A stretch of 27,124 nucleotides of DNA from a virus, in the IMG/VR virus record IMGVR_UViG_3300043399_000320, positions 1 to 27,124 of that record; one strand, given 5' to 3'. This document shows positions 6,993 to 15,433 of the stretch, piece after piece. The notes beneath the pieces are model-generated. The model was not told the origin of the DNA and searched no databases. It saw only the letters and a program-made list of their open reading frames with translations. The translations under genes and the position numbers were made by a program. Within the stretch, counting starts at the first letter, position 1. The number at the start of each line of letters is the position of its first letter.

Positions 6993-7751
6993 AGGACTTA
7001 CCTCCTCATTCATCTTAGTCACATTAATGCCTTTAGCACTATCAACTAAGAACTTAACCATATCAGCCTTTTCGGAATCTGACTTCTCTACAAAGCCAAT
7101 GTTCTTCATTGGTAGACCGCTAGTTGGACTAATTTCTGATTCATTTTCTGAGAGCATTACGATACCGTTTTGATCGTCCCAAAAAACATTTTCAAGTTCT
7201 GTCTGAACGACATCTCCTGTAATTACATCCACTCCGTCTACCTTTTCGACTGATAGAATATTTGCAAATTGGTTTGCAGGTGTGTCTACGAGTGATAACT
7301 CAAAAAGGTCGTATTCTTTAATAATACGAACTGTTGAATCCATCTTTTCGTCGTAGGCATCATCCCACTTATTCATTTTACCACCAATTGAAAAACCTGA
7401 TAGGGTTCCGTCTAGAACTTTTTCCCAAGTATCCTGAGCACCCTTTGAAACATATGCAGAAACGTATACACCACTGTACATTTTCTTTGTCTCTGGGTCA
7501 AAGTACTTGTCTTCTTTAAACGCAACCATTTTACCTACCGCCTTGGGTTGGTGCATTTCACGAATATTCCCACGAAATTTTGCGAAAGCTTTTGCAGAAG
7601 CCTCAGCAGTAACAATGTCTGACTGACGGTCTACGTTATCTAGTGTTGCAAAACCAGATACAATTCTACGCTCTTTATCTACTTTAGAAAAGGGCATATC
7701 CATACGAACGGTATCACCGTCAGTATGCCAATTAGCTTTCTGAATACTCAT
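6489..7751 (-). CDS. Prohead protease fused to scaffolding domain
   Basis: The protein has 420 residues. Residues 1-185 are an HK97-type (S78) prohead protease: VSGFATLDNVDRQSDIV, then His67 in EMHQP, then a serine in TLSGFSIGG (Ser118/Ser121), then LVDTPAN. Residues 254-305 are an acidic Glu/Ala/Val repeat region, and about 340-390 has a heptad-like coiled coil (LNEQVSELKKSLDSVKNEVT), as in scaffolds or delta domains. The protease would cut scaffold and capsid N-arms during head maturation. The ATG lies nine bases after a TATAAT box with no ribosome site, so it may be leaderless or nearly so. An internal start (see 6489-6992) may make the scaffold alone. Confidence 0.9.
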   Translation of the reverse strand: MSIQKANWHTDGDTVRMDMPFSKVDKERRIVSGFATLDNVDRQSDIVTAEASAKAFAKFRGNIREMHQPKAVGKMVAFKEDKYFDPETKKMYSGVYVSAYVSKGAQDTWEKVLDGTLSGFSIGGKMNKWDDAYDEKMDSTVRIIKEYDLFELSLVDTPANQFANILSVEKVDGVDVITGDVVQTELENVFWDDQNGIVMLSENESEISPTSGLPMKNIGFVEKSDSEKADMVKFLVDSAKGINVTKMNEEVSPMTDETTEAVAEEAEVATEAEVAPEAEVAEESVEEVAVEAEEAVEADAEKADTVEATEEVISKSDEVLVDAVAEIKDTLTSAFSDLADTVKSLNEQVSELKKSLDSVKNEVTEAKSNFDEFGKRVDAVEADTAFRKSGDLGEIVQEIQSEKIEKSLWGGRFLKTADLF

Positions 7752-7760
7752 ACTGTTTTA

Positions 7761-7803
7761 ATTATACACTATATTTTACGAAATGTTACAATGTTATAAC
7801 ATT
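7761..7803 (-). promoter_or_regulatory. Promoter of protease-capsid operon with palindrome
   Basis: A TATAAT box (7761-7766) stands nine bases before the protease ATG. Upstream is a perfect 14-base palindrome AATGTTATAACATT (7790-7803), placed 24 bases above the -10 box, where a regulator could bind the -35 region. On the minus strand it follows the portal stop by six bases. Confidence 0.5.
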
Positions 7804-7809
7804 TGCTAA

Positions 7810-9408
7810 TTATTGCGAAGATCTACCTTCTCCTTGTGGATTTCTACCAGTTGTGGTTGCCTCACCATCAGACTGGTTGTTTGATCTTTCTGCATCACGC
7901 TGTCTGTTACCTGCAAGGTTTGCACGAGCATCGGTAGCTTGGCGTGGTGTCATTACAAATGGCTGATCTCCGTCTGGTCGTTGTGGAAGACCAAGTTCTT
8001 CACGAGCTTCATTAGGTGTAAGAATCTGTGTCTTAACATAACGTTCAAGAATCTGTGACTGTGCAATCTCGTCAGTAAGTGTGAACTCGTTAAACTTGAA
8101 CTCAAGAATGTCTGTCTTCTCACGAACAATCTTGTTGATAACTTTTTCAAGATTACGCTGTTGTGGTCTTGCTACCTGCTCTTTAAATGTGCGGTCTTGA
8201 GCAAGAGCTGCTGCGATACTTGCTGCATCCCCACCACCAATTTTTGAAAGTGGAACTTGGTGGGCAACAAGAATGTCGTCACGGTTACGCATACGATACT
8301 TTTCAAATGATGCCTCTTGTACGCCATTCTCGATTGGCTCCATCTTAAACTCAACCTTGTTGCTGTCTGAGTCTCCAGGAAGTGGGATGTAGAGTGTGCG
8401 GTGTGACTGTCCTTTTAGCCCTGTCTGAAGGAATCGGAACATTTTGTCTTCGGCATCTTCAGAAAGTTTTGCACCTTTAAGAGTTACAACATAACGAGGC
8501 ACTGCCTTATTCCCAAAGTAGTCAATGTTATATTGTGATGCAAGCTGGTCTCCGTGAAGCGAACCAATGGCAGACATAATGTCTGGGATTCCGTAATATG
8601 TATTTAGTGGAGAATATTGCTTAAGGTGAATAATCTCGTTAGGTCGTGGATCGTCAGTAATTGGATTTGGATTCGTTGCCCCAAAATTTCTGAAGTAAAC
8701 AGTCTTGTTTCCAATAATTTGAACATAGCCATCCTTTAGACGACGAACACGAATTGTCGTAGCTGGAATGTGACCAACGTATCCAATCTCTCCTGTTACA
8801 GTACGACCAATTTCAAGGTATCCATTTCCAGTTGCTTCGTAATCTGTGTAAGCCTTCATAAGTGTGTGAGTAAATGAGTCTTCGTCATTCAGAGTTTCCA
8901 TCCAGTCACGCAACTCAATCTTTGCACGTTCGATACGCTTACGTGCTCTCTGTCGCTGATCTTCGTTAGCGTCTTCAAGACGTGCCATTGTTCTTTCTGA
9001 AACGTGAAAGTCGTATCCAAGACCAACAATGTTTTCTACTTTTGCGTCAATGGCGGCGTGGTTAGCAAAAGATGTGTCGTAGTAGTTTGCAAGTTCGTAA
9101 AGATTCCAGGGTGGAGTAATGACATCAAACATACCGTAACCATTTACATAAACTGTTCCAGGATTGATTTCTTTTGACCTTGCCCCAAGAATTCCAGAGC
9201 TAACTGAACGAGAACTTTCTACGTATGCTGGAGACGATGTATCAGCCTTTGATACTTGACGAGAAGCACGACGCTTAAAGTTTGCATTAAGACCAGATAA
9301 CGACTTAATATCGTCCCAGCTTTTGTTGAATGGGTCTTGCTTCTTAAACAGATCGTCCTCTTCTGGCAACTTGTCTGTCTTAATAAAAATTCTTTCAAGG
9401 TCTGACAT
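7810..9408 (-). CDS. Portal protein
   Basis: The protein has 532 residues, a normal portal size. Features include the early DVITPPWNLYELANYYDTSF, the core YYGIPDIMSAIGSLHGDQLA followed by SQYNIDYFGNKAVPRYVVTL, and the late part with IAAALAQDRTFKEQVARPQQ. This pattern (gene order portal, protease, capsid; the GIPD segment; the N-FF-N-A-P type strand) is that of HK97/PBSX-like portals, the 12-subunit ring through which DNA enters. The ATG overlaps the stop of the upstream small gene (TAATG), with GGAG ten bases before. The C-terminus is low-complexity and polar (Asn, Arg, Gly, Ser). Confidence 0.92.
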   Translation of the reverse strand: MSDLERIFIKTDKLPEEDDLFKKQDPFNKSWDDIKSLSGLNANFKRRASRQVSKADTSSPAYVESSRSVSSGILGARSKEINPGTVYVNGYGMFDVITPPWNLYELANYYDTSFANHAAIDAKVENIVGLGYDFHVSERTMARLEDANEDQRQRARKRIERAKIELRDWMETLNDEDSFTHTLMKAYTDYEATGNGYLEIGRTVTGEIGYVGHIPATTIRVRRLKDGYVQIIGNKTVYFRNFGATNPNPITDDPRPNEIIHLKQYSPLNTYYGIPDIMSAIGSLHGDQLASQYNIDYFGNKAVPRYVVTLKGAKLSEDAEDKMFRFLQTGLKGQSHRTLYIPLPGDSDSNKVEFKMEPIENGVQEASFEKYRMRNRDDILVAHQVPLSKIGGGDAASIAAALAQDRTFKEQVARPQQRNLEKVINKIVREKTDILEFKFNEFTLTDEIAQSQILERYVKTQILTPNEAREELGLPQRPDGDQPFVMTPRQATDARANLAGNRQRDAERSNNQSDGEATTTGRNPQGEGRSSQ

Positions 9409-9791
9409 TATTCATCATCTCCGTGTGCATCAAAAGCTTTCTTTGCCGCAATCAATGCACCAAGATCATTCATATTAGGAATAAATCCCTGTTTCATACG
9501 GTCAATTTGCTCTGAGTGAGTTTCGTCTGAAATTTGACGAGTATTTGGATAAAAAACTGCGTGTCCTTCTGCTTCTCCATAATATGCAGCGGCATCTATA
9601 AGTTTTTTTACACGTTCGTGATCATTCTTATATGATTCAATTGACAAAACGTTACCGCTTCCATCTGTAAAAGCTTTGCCATTTGCTTTAATCCAGACAT
9701 ATGTTCCAAAGTCTGAAAACTCTTCTTTTACGACTGTTAGCCTTGCTTTACCAAGAGCTTGCTCCATTGGATCAATTTCTTCTTGTTTCAT
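9408..9791 (-). CDS. Hypothetical protein upstream of portal
   Basis: The protein has 127 residues from the ATG at 9791 (MKQEEIDPMEQALGKA). A GTG two codons earlier is possible, but it would sit one base from the TATACT box, so I prefer the ATG. It is charged, with a beta-type start (TVVKEEFSDFGTYVWIKANG) and helical end ending HGDDE. I recognise no family. It is co-transcribed with the portal gene and overlaps it by one base, so it may be a head or packaging accessory protein. Confidence 0.7.
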   Translation of the reverse strand: MKQEEIDPMEQALGKARLTVVKEEFSDFGTYVWIKANGKAFTDGSGNVLSIESYKNDHERVKKLIDAAAYYGEAEGHAVFYPNTRQISDETHSEQIDRMKQGFIPNMNDLGALIAAKKAFDAHGDDE

Positions 9792-9798
9792 AACCACA

Positions 9799-9804
9799 AG
9801 TATA
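9799..9804 (-). promoter_or_regulatory. Leaderless promoter box for the portal operon
   Basis: The minus strand reads TATACT-TGTGGTT-ATG, seven bases to the start. A second TATAAT overlaps the stop codon of the upstream tail gene 9 bases further up. No ribosome site is visible before the ATG. Confidence 0.45.
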
Positions 9805-9809
9805 CCATA

Positions 9810-12800
9810 TTATAGCGGTGTGGCTGTAATTATTGACGATCTTAAGTCACTATATAGCGTTGTTCTGTTCTGACTTGCATTAACTTTATGCAAATTTTCA
9901 AAATCTTGGAATATGGATAGTTTTCCAGTGCCAAGGAACGAATTATGAATTTGCGATACATCTAAAGATACTGAAATATCTGTCAATTCTCCAGTCAGCG
10001 TGTCTCTCCAAGTTGTGGCATTTGGACTCATTTCAGTTGAAACATTTGTCCAAGTGCCTTCTGCAAGTACAGAGTATGTTCCAGCACCCCATTGTGCATA
10101 AACTATAGACTGACCTTCTCTAGCCTGATCAATTTGATAGTCTGCGATATTATTAATGATAAATGGACCTGTAATATCAAGGCTGCCATCTCTAGAGTTA
10201 CTAAAGTCAAGCACTGGATCAAATAATAGCTCAATCATATTCCACTGACTGTGACCAAATACCGTGCTTTGTGCAAGACCATTTGTTGTTGTGTCTTCTA
10301 CGCCATTAACAAAAATAGTTACATTAGAATATTGTGTGTATGCAGTTCCGTTAGATGTCCGAACTTTAATCCTAGCTGTTGTAGTATTTCCTGCAGTTGT
10401 ATTTGCACTAACTACATATGTATTTCCATTGTCCTTAATTCTAAATATTTCAAGATCGGTATTTGCAGTAAAAGCAGAATCTTTAAGCATTGATAATTGA
10501 ACAACACTTACTTTGTAATAATCTTTTTGTGTTGCATTGATTGGAATTCTAATACCCCTTGATTCGACAGTTGTTCCAGAAATTGTTGAGCCAACATTAT
10601 CTCCAACAAGCTTTATTCCACTGTAATTATTTAAATATAAATATGGGGTGCTATCTTTATAAATTGTGTAAGGATTTGTTCCATTATAAACAATTGCTGT
10701 TGTATTTGGCTTTGTGTATGGAATAACATCCCTTAAGTATTTTGTTCCTATTTCTGTTGGCAAATCCGCATAATCATAAGCCTGTGATGCTATTTGAAGC
10801 TTTTTAATTTTTACAGGATTTCTAATAATTCCTGGAATTTTTGCTTCAATAGAAATTTTTATGCATAGATCTTTAAAATCTGCAAATCCTCCAGATGGTA
10901 GATATACAATGGTATTGTCTGTAAACTGATATTTTTTGTTTAGCCAACTTGAATTTGGAGATATTACAGAATTTGATGGTACAGCCTCATATGTTTTTGT
11001 AATCTGATTTTCAGATACTATCGATGTAGCGATTTCTGAAAATTCTACATAAGACTTAATTGTTGAGTTGGTCGATGATATTGATGCTGGATGGTCAAAG
11101 TTTAGCTGCATAAACTCTAAGTCATACGCAATATTTCCAGATGAATTAGTTATTACATTTTTTGCAAGAAGTGATAGTGGAACAAAATCTTCCCAATAAG
11201 AGTCAATTGCTATATCTAAACCAAATACTCCAAAAGTATTTACTGCAACCAGAGTGTAGGTTGCAAAGTGTGATGGAAGGATGGTGCTGTTGTGTCTTAC
11301 AATACCGTCTGTAAATTCTGCACCTCCACCAGATGATTCATCTAAGTCATAAATTTTATTTAAATTATCTTTATTGCCAAATCCAAATTTATAAATATTT
11401 CCTCTAAACATTTTTGCTGTAGCCGAAGATGTAGAGTTAAGTTCTGAAGATCCACCAAGAAATACTTTTAGGTCTCCTTGATTTGTGAAGAATGATGATA
11501 GCTGAATATTATTTTCTGCAATAAGTAGTTGATCGATATCTATTCCTGCAGAAAACTTTTCAGAAGTATTTGTGATTGTAATAGTATCAATTGTTGTTGC
11601 AGAAGATCCAGAAACAAATTTGTATACTATTTGATTTGATGAATTGACAACTGCTTCAAAGTATTCGTTATTTTTATTTATAACTCTAAACAACAACTCG
11701 TTAGATGTTGGTGTTGCACTTAGTTTATAAACTCCATAAATTACTTTTACTGGTTCCGAAAGAAAACTTAGTTTTTCAAACTCTAAGTACCCAGCAGAAT
11801 AATAGTCTTCTTCATCTTCTCCTGCTTCAACTGTACTAATATTTGAGTTATCTGGAACAATTCTAAAGAACACATCGTCATTAAGTGTGTCTCCTGATGT
11901 CAGTGTGCTTGTTGTAGATTGTCCACTTAAAGAATTATTTAAATCACACCATTCAAAAAAAGATTGATCTGTATTTTCAAGGATTAGTTTTGGCAAACTA
12001 TAATTTGGCATATAGATGCTTCTTCCATCTGTCAACAAGTTTTTAATTATTCCGTTTTGCCATCTACCATTTCCAGGATACACATAATTATTTGCATATT
12101 TTGATACTTGATAGTCAACTACAATTGGCAGCTCTGAGAAGTTTCCAAATCTCATTTGTGGAACTTCTACCGATTGACCCTTAACAAAGTGAAGTTTTGC
12201 TTTTAATTCTGAAATCTGATATGAATAAATTGCAATACAGTCTAATTGTATTTGTGGAACATTTGAGTATGCATAGAATCCTATCCAATCCTGATCAATA
12301 TTGTTTGCATCAAGTTTTGCTGGAAGTTCAAAATTAGTACTATCGTGATTAATAGTTATTACAGACTCTCCATTTATCATTAGTGACGAAGATAGTTGAC
12401 TATAAGTGAGATGAATAAGCATAGGTCTATTCCAGTCTCCAACATAATGAGATCCTACAAAGTCTTCTATTTTTAAAGATATAAATGGACCATTGACATA
12501 AATACCATTGTCAGAATTAATTGGTCCAACGATTTTTTGTGGATAATGCGAAGAAGATTTTATTCTTGCCCAAAACTCAAGGGTATATGTTTTATCTTTA
12601 CCGTCATCATTTAGCATTCCAAATCCAGGAATAATAATTGATGGAAGATTGCTTACTGGATAAATATTTGTAATGTTACTTGCACCAAAAACTAGCGGTA
12701 TTCCTCTGTTATCTGCAGCAACATTTGCAGCAGTATTATCAGATGAAATATAGTACCCATTATCTGATGATATTGAACTATAGGTTGATAGAGACGCACC

Positions 12801-12923
12801 ATTTGCAGCTATACTAATTGAGCCACTTAAGTCGGCAACGGACGCTGGTGGCAATGTATCATCTAATGCCCAAATTGTAATTGGATTATCTAAGATTATG
12901 GAGTCTGCGTACTTGTTTGTCAT
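9810..12923 (-). CDS. Large minor tail protein with LamG-like domain
   Basis: This is the largest gene here, 1037 residues. The start MTNKYADSIILDNPITIWAL is of the type seen in actinophage tail proteins with laminin-G/concanavalin-like domains. Residues of about 100-235 form that domain: YTLEFWARIKSSSHYPQKI, then LIHLTYSQLSSSLMINGESV, then WIGFYAYS. The rest is beta-rich, Asn/Ser/Thr-rich, and has other segments that look like a carbohydrate-binding jelly roll. It likely binds host surface glycans at the tail tip. A ribosome site AGAGGAAAAT and a TATGAT box precede the ATG. Unusually, it sits upstream of the portal operon and not after the tape measure. Confidence 0.75.
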   Translation of the reverse strand: MTNKYADSIILDNPITIWALDDTLPPASVADLSGSISIAANGASLSTYSSISSDNGYYISSDNTAANVAADNRGIPLVFGASNITNIYPVSNLPSIIIPGFGMLNDDGKDKTYTLEFWARIKSSSHYPQKIVGPINSDNGIYVNGPFISLKIEDFVGSHYVGDWNRPMLIHLTYSQLSSSLMINGESVITINHDSTNFELPAKLDANNIDQDWIGFYAYSNVPQIQLDCIAIYSYQISELKAKLHFVKGQSVEVPQMRFGNFSELPIVVDYQVSKYANNYVYPGNGRWQNGIIKNLLTDGRSIYMPNYSLPKLILENTDQSFFEWCDLNNSLSGQSTTSTLTSGDTLNDDVFFRIVPDNSNISTVEAGEDEEDYYSAGYLEFEKLSFLSEPVKVIYGVYKLSATPTSNELLFRVINKNNEYFEAVVNSSNQIVYKFVSGSSATTIDTITITNTSEKFSAGIDIDQLLIAENNIQLSSFFTNQGDLKVFLGGSSELNSTSSATAKMFRGNIYKFGFGNKDNLNKIYDLDESSGGGAEFTDGIVRHNSTILPSHFATYTLVAVNTFGVFGLDIAIDSYWEDFVPLSLLAKNVITNSSGNIAYDLEFMQLNFDHPASISSTNSTIKSYVEFSEIATSIVSENQITKTYEAVPSNSVISPNSSWLNKKYQFTDNTIVYLPSGGFADFKDLCIKISIEAKIPGIIRNPVKIKKLQIASQAYDYADLPTEIGTKYLRDVIPYTKPNTTAIVYNGTNPYTIYKDSTPYLYLNNYSGIKLVGDNVGSTISGTTVESRGIRIPINATQKDYYKVSVVQLSMLKDSAFTANTDLEIFRIKDNGNTYVVSANTTAGNTTTARIKVRTSNGTAYTQYSNVTIFVNGVEDTTTNGLAQSTVFGHSQWNMIELLFDPVLDFSNSRDGSLDITGPFIINNIADYQIDQAREGQSIVYAQWGAGTYSVLAEGTWTNVSTEMSPNATTWRDTLTGELTDISVSLDVSQIHNSFLGTGKLSIFQDFENLHKVNASQNRTTLYSDLRSSIITATPL

Positions 12924-12998
12924 ATTTTCCTCTAATTAATTTTATCATACCTGTCGTTTCGTGGTATACTATTCTTACAACTAACAGATGGAGAGACA
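12924..12998. promoter_or_regulatory. Divergent promoter region
   Basis: Between the LamG tail gene (minus) and the glycosyltransferase (plus) are a minus-strand TATGAT (12944-12949) and a plus-strand TATACT (12965-12970). Both genes have their own ribosome sites (AGAGG and GGAGAG), so both are led transcripts. Confidence 0.5.
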
Positions 12999-13772
12999 AT
13001 GCATTTACACATTGCTACCCCAATGTATGGGGGAAACTGTAAAGGCGTTTATGTAGACGGTCTAATGGCTCTTACTTTTGAGCTTGCAAGACGAGGGTAT
13101 CAAGTATCGTTCTCAAAGATCTACAACGAAAGCCTAATCACTCGTGCTCGTAACAATCTTGTTTATGAGTTCGAAAAGTCTGGTGCTGATGCACTACTAT
13201 TTATTGATGCAGATGAAGGCTTTAATCATATGGATGTTATTCAAATGATTGAGTCTGGCAAGGATGTTATTGGTGCAATTTATCCAATGAAGAACATTAA
13301 CTGGGATAATGTTCGCAAGGCAGCCCTTGCTGGAAAAGAAAATCTTGCAGACTATTCTGGATTCTTTGCAATGAATATGCTACCTGGCGAAAATACGTTT
13401 AAGCTCAATGAGCCAGTGGAAGTTACTGAAGTTGGCACTGGAATGCTTTTTGTTCGTAAAGAAGTATTTGAAAAGATGAAGCCAGAGTGTCCAGCATATA
13501 TGCTTAATACATCTACTGGTGCATTTGATCAGAGCCAAATGGTAACTGAGTATTTTGCTACTAGCATTACTCCAGACGGAGTACTTCTTTCTGAAGACTA
13601 CCACTTTTGCCGCAAGTGGCGTGAAATGGGTGGGCAGGTATTTGCTGCACCTTGGGTACAGATTGTCCACGCAGGTGAATATATCTTTAATGGCAGTTTT
13701 GCAGCAACTATGGTGCTTACTGCCGATAAAGTTGAGGTAGATAAGCCAAAGCCTAAAAGTAAAAAGAAATAA
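12999..13772 (+). CDS. GT-A type glycosyltransferase (phage moron)
   Basis: The protein has 257 residues. It starts MHLHIATPMYGG, has a helix with ESLITRARNNLVYEFEK, a metal-binding DxD at Asp70-Asp72 in LLFIDADEGF, GTGMLFVRKEVFEKM, and an acidic LLSEDYHFCRKW motif (Glu199, Asp200) that fits the catalytic base. The Lys-rich tail (KPKPKSKKK) is unusual. Such enzymes transfer a sugar from a nucleotide sugar; the target could be a virion protein, phage DNA or a host glycan. It is the only plus-strand gene within about 22 kb of minus-strand genes, and has its own TATACT box and terminator, which is a moron-like arrangement. Confidence 0.85.
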   Translation: MHLHIATPMYGGNCKGVYVDGLMALTFELARRGYQVSFSKIYNESLITRARNNLVYEFEKSGADALLFIDADEGFNHMDVIQMIESGKDVIGAIYPMKNINWDNVRKAALAGKENLADYSGFFAMNMLPGENTFKLNEPVEVTEVGTGMLFVRKEVFEKMKPECPAYMLNTSTGAFDQSQMVTEYFATSITPDGVLLSEDYHFCRKWREMGGQVFAAPWVQIVHAGEYIFNGSFAATMVLTADKVEVDKPKPKSKKK

Positions 13773-13777
13773 TTAAT

Positions 13778-13804
13778 GGGGGCAGAAATGCCCTCATTTT
13801 TTAT
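13778..13804 (+). terminator. Terminator after glycosyltransferase
   Basis: GGGGGCA-GAAA-TGCCCTC (13778-13795, one G-U pair) is followed by ATTTTTT. It ends the plus-strand gene. The stem could also work in the other orientation for the 44-residue gene, though the T-run there is weak. Confidence 0.8.
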
Positions 13805-13935
13805 ATTACTTCAATATCTCCAACAAATTCATCCAGAGATAGTTGAATTTTTGCAATATCAATTGCTTCATCAACAGAGTTTGCCTCTACCTCAATGATG
13901 TTGTTTTCGTCTAGCTTAATTCTATAATTGTTCAT
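13801..13935 (-). CDS. Small acidic hypothetical protein
   Basis: A 44-residue frame, MNNYRIKLDENNIIEVEANS then VDEAIDIAKIQLSLDEFVGD and IEVI. Its ribosome site AGGAT overlaps the stop of the fibronectin-type fibre gene, so it is likely coupled to it. It is the last gene of the receptor-binding operon and ends within the T-run of the converging terminator. The sequence reads as a short beta strand plus helix; no family is recognised. Confidence 0.65.
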   Translation of the reverse strand: MNNYRIKLDENNIIEVEANSVDEAIDIAKIQLSLDEFVGDIEVI

Positions 13936-13943
13936 TATTTATC

Positions 13944-15425
13944 CTAACTCAAATACTTCCATCCACCAGTACCGCCATTTAGTGTTGAGTCCCATACCTT
14001 AACCTGTGGCGTTGCGGATGTCCAGTTTGTTCCATTCCAAATCTTAATTGTACTTCTTGTCATTGCAGAACCATTCCAAACTTTTGGTGCTAATGTTCCA
14101 ACCGTAATTGTTTGGGTAGAAGTTGTTGCAGTTCCTGAATCTCCATTTGTAGCTCTAATTGTAAAGTTATATGTACCAGGTGTTGTTGGTGTTCCTGCAA
14201 TAGCTCCAGTAGAAGTATTAAGAGATAGTCCTGTTGGTAAAGATCCAGACTGAACATTATATGTTAGTGCTGAACTTACTGCACCGCCACCAGCAGGTTG
14301 TGTCCAAGTAACATTTGAAGAATATGCTTCGTTCACATTTGCAGTAGATGTATAAGATCCAGACACTGTTGGGTCAGCAAGTAGCGTTCTATAACTAACA
14401 TCAAGATTGGTTCCTACGTGATCACCTGTTGCTGTGTAGTCGCCATATGCCCTTGTGCCAGATGTAGGAGATGTTGTAACAATTGAAACTGCTGCACCAT
14501 TATGTCTATCTGTTACAAGATTTAAACCTGCAATCTTAAAATCATAATTTGTATTTGAGTCTAGTCCTGTTACATCTTGAAATGCACCAGTTGTAGTAAA
14601 TACATTACTTGATGATGGCGTTGCTACTGGTGGAGTAGTAGTGTAATTGTATGCTGATGTACCTTGAATATATTCACATCCAGAGGGTGAACCAGTTGTA
14701 TCTGATCCAAAAATAAGCCAAGTAGAGTCTGCAGTTTTCTTATATGCAATTCTGTATCCATATAATCCACCAAAAGAAAGGGATGTTGATATTCCGTCGT
14801 CAGTTGGATGAGTCCATCTAAAAGCAATTGAACTTGCTCCAGTATTTGCAGTAGTTGTTGTTCTAGAAACTAAAGTTGCCGATGTTGGTGCTTCTGGAAC
14901 GTGATACCACCCGATACGTCCAGCAAGAGCACGACCAGACCAAGCTGAAATAACTGTTCCATCTAAATAAATATTATTTGGGTTATAGCCAGTATCTGGA
15001 GAAGCACCAGTATTTGGATAGTATGTAGAAGCACTGTTTTTTTGATATCCATAATAAAATCTTTGAGTTGTATTTGATGAATTTTTTGAAAATGTTGCAT
15101 ACTGAAGTGGACCAAAAGAAGATCCATCTGTAACATTCCAGTCTGGGTCAGCATCAGAACCAGCAATAGATGCACTTTGCACACCACCAGAACCAGTATC
15201 TCCTGTCGCAATTTGAAGATCGATTGAGCCTGAGCTAGACGTATGTGTATATATCTGAAGATATCTAAACATAATTGGGCGAGAATTGGAGTCGCCAATA
15301 GCACCAGTTAATGGAGACACATAATCATCATATGGGTCATACGCAGAAACGAGATCTGACCCAGAAGCATACGACTCAAATGAGTTATTGGCTTGCGATC
15401 CTACTGTTGTTAATACTGAAGCCAT
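13944..15425 (-). CDS. Tail fibre with fibronectin III and putative Ig domains
   Basis: The protein has 493 residues. Residues of about 1-170 are a beta-type N-domain shared with the 341-residue protein at 19393-20418. About 178-320 is a fibronectin III domain (PEAPTSATLVS, then FRWTHPTDDG, then YRIAYKKTADSTW, then LDSNTNYDFKIAGLN). About 350-440 resembles a putative Ig (He_PIG) domain (SGSLPTGLSLNTSTGAIAGT). The end has Trp-Asn-Gly repeats (KVWNGSAM, KIWNGTNW, VKVWDSTL). A display role on the tail is likely. It has AGGAGT before its ATG and follows the 470-residue fibre in the same operon. Confidence 0.75.
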   Translation of the reverse strand: MASVLTTVGSQANNSFESYASGSDLVSAYDPYDDYVSPLTGAIGDSNSRPIMFRYLQIYTHTSSSGSIDLQIATGDTGSGGVQSASIAGSDADPDWNVTDGSSFGPLQYATFSKNSSNTTQRFYYGYQKNSASTYYPNTGASPDTGYNPNNIYLDGTVISAWSGRALAGRIGWYHVPEAPTSATLVSRTTTTANTGASSIAFRWTHPTDDGISTSLSFGGLYGYRIAYKKTADSTWLIFGSDTTGSPSGCEYIQGTSAYNYTTTPPVATPSSSNVFTTTGAFQDVTGLDSNTNYDFKIAGLNLVTDRHNGAAVSIVTTSPTSGTRAYGDYTATGDHVGTNLDVSYRTLLADPTVSGSYTSTANVNEAYSSNVTWTQPAGGGAVSSALTYNVQSGSLPTGLSLNTSTGAIAGTPTTPGTYNFTIRATNGDSGTATTSTQTITVGTLAPKVWNGSAMTRSTIKIWNGTNWTSATPQVKVWDSTLNGGTGGWKYLS

Positions 15426-15433
15426 TTAAACTC

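Noticed and set aside
6589-7173. A 194-codon plus-strand Ser/Thr-rich frame
   Set aside because: It is antisense to the scaffold region; repeats on the opposite strand make a low-complexity shadow.
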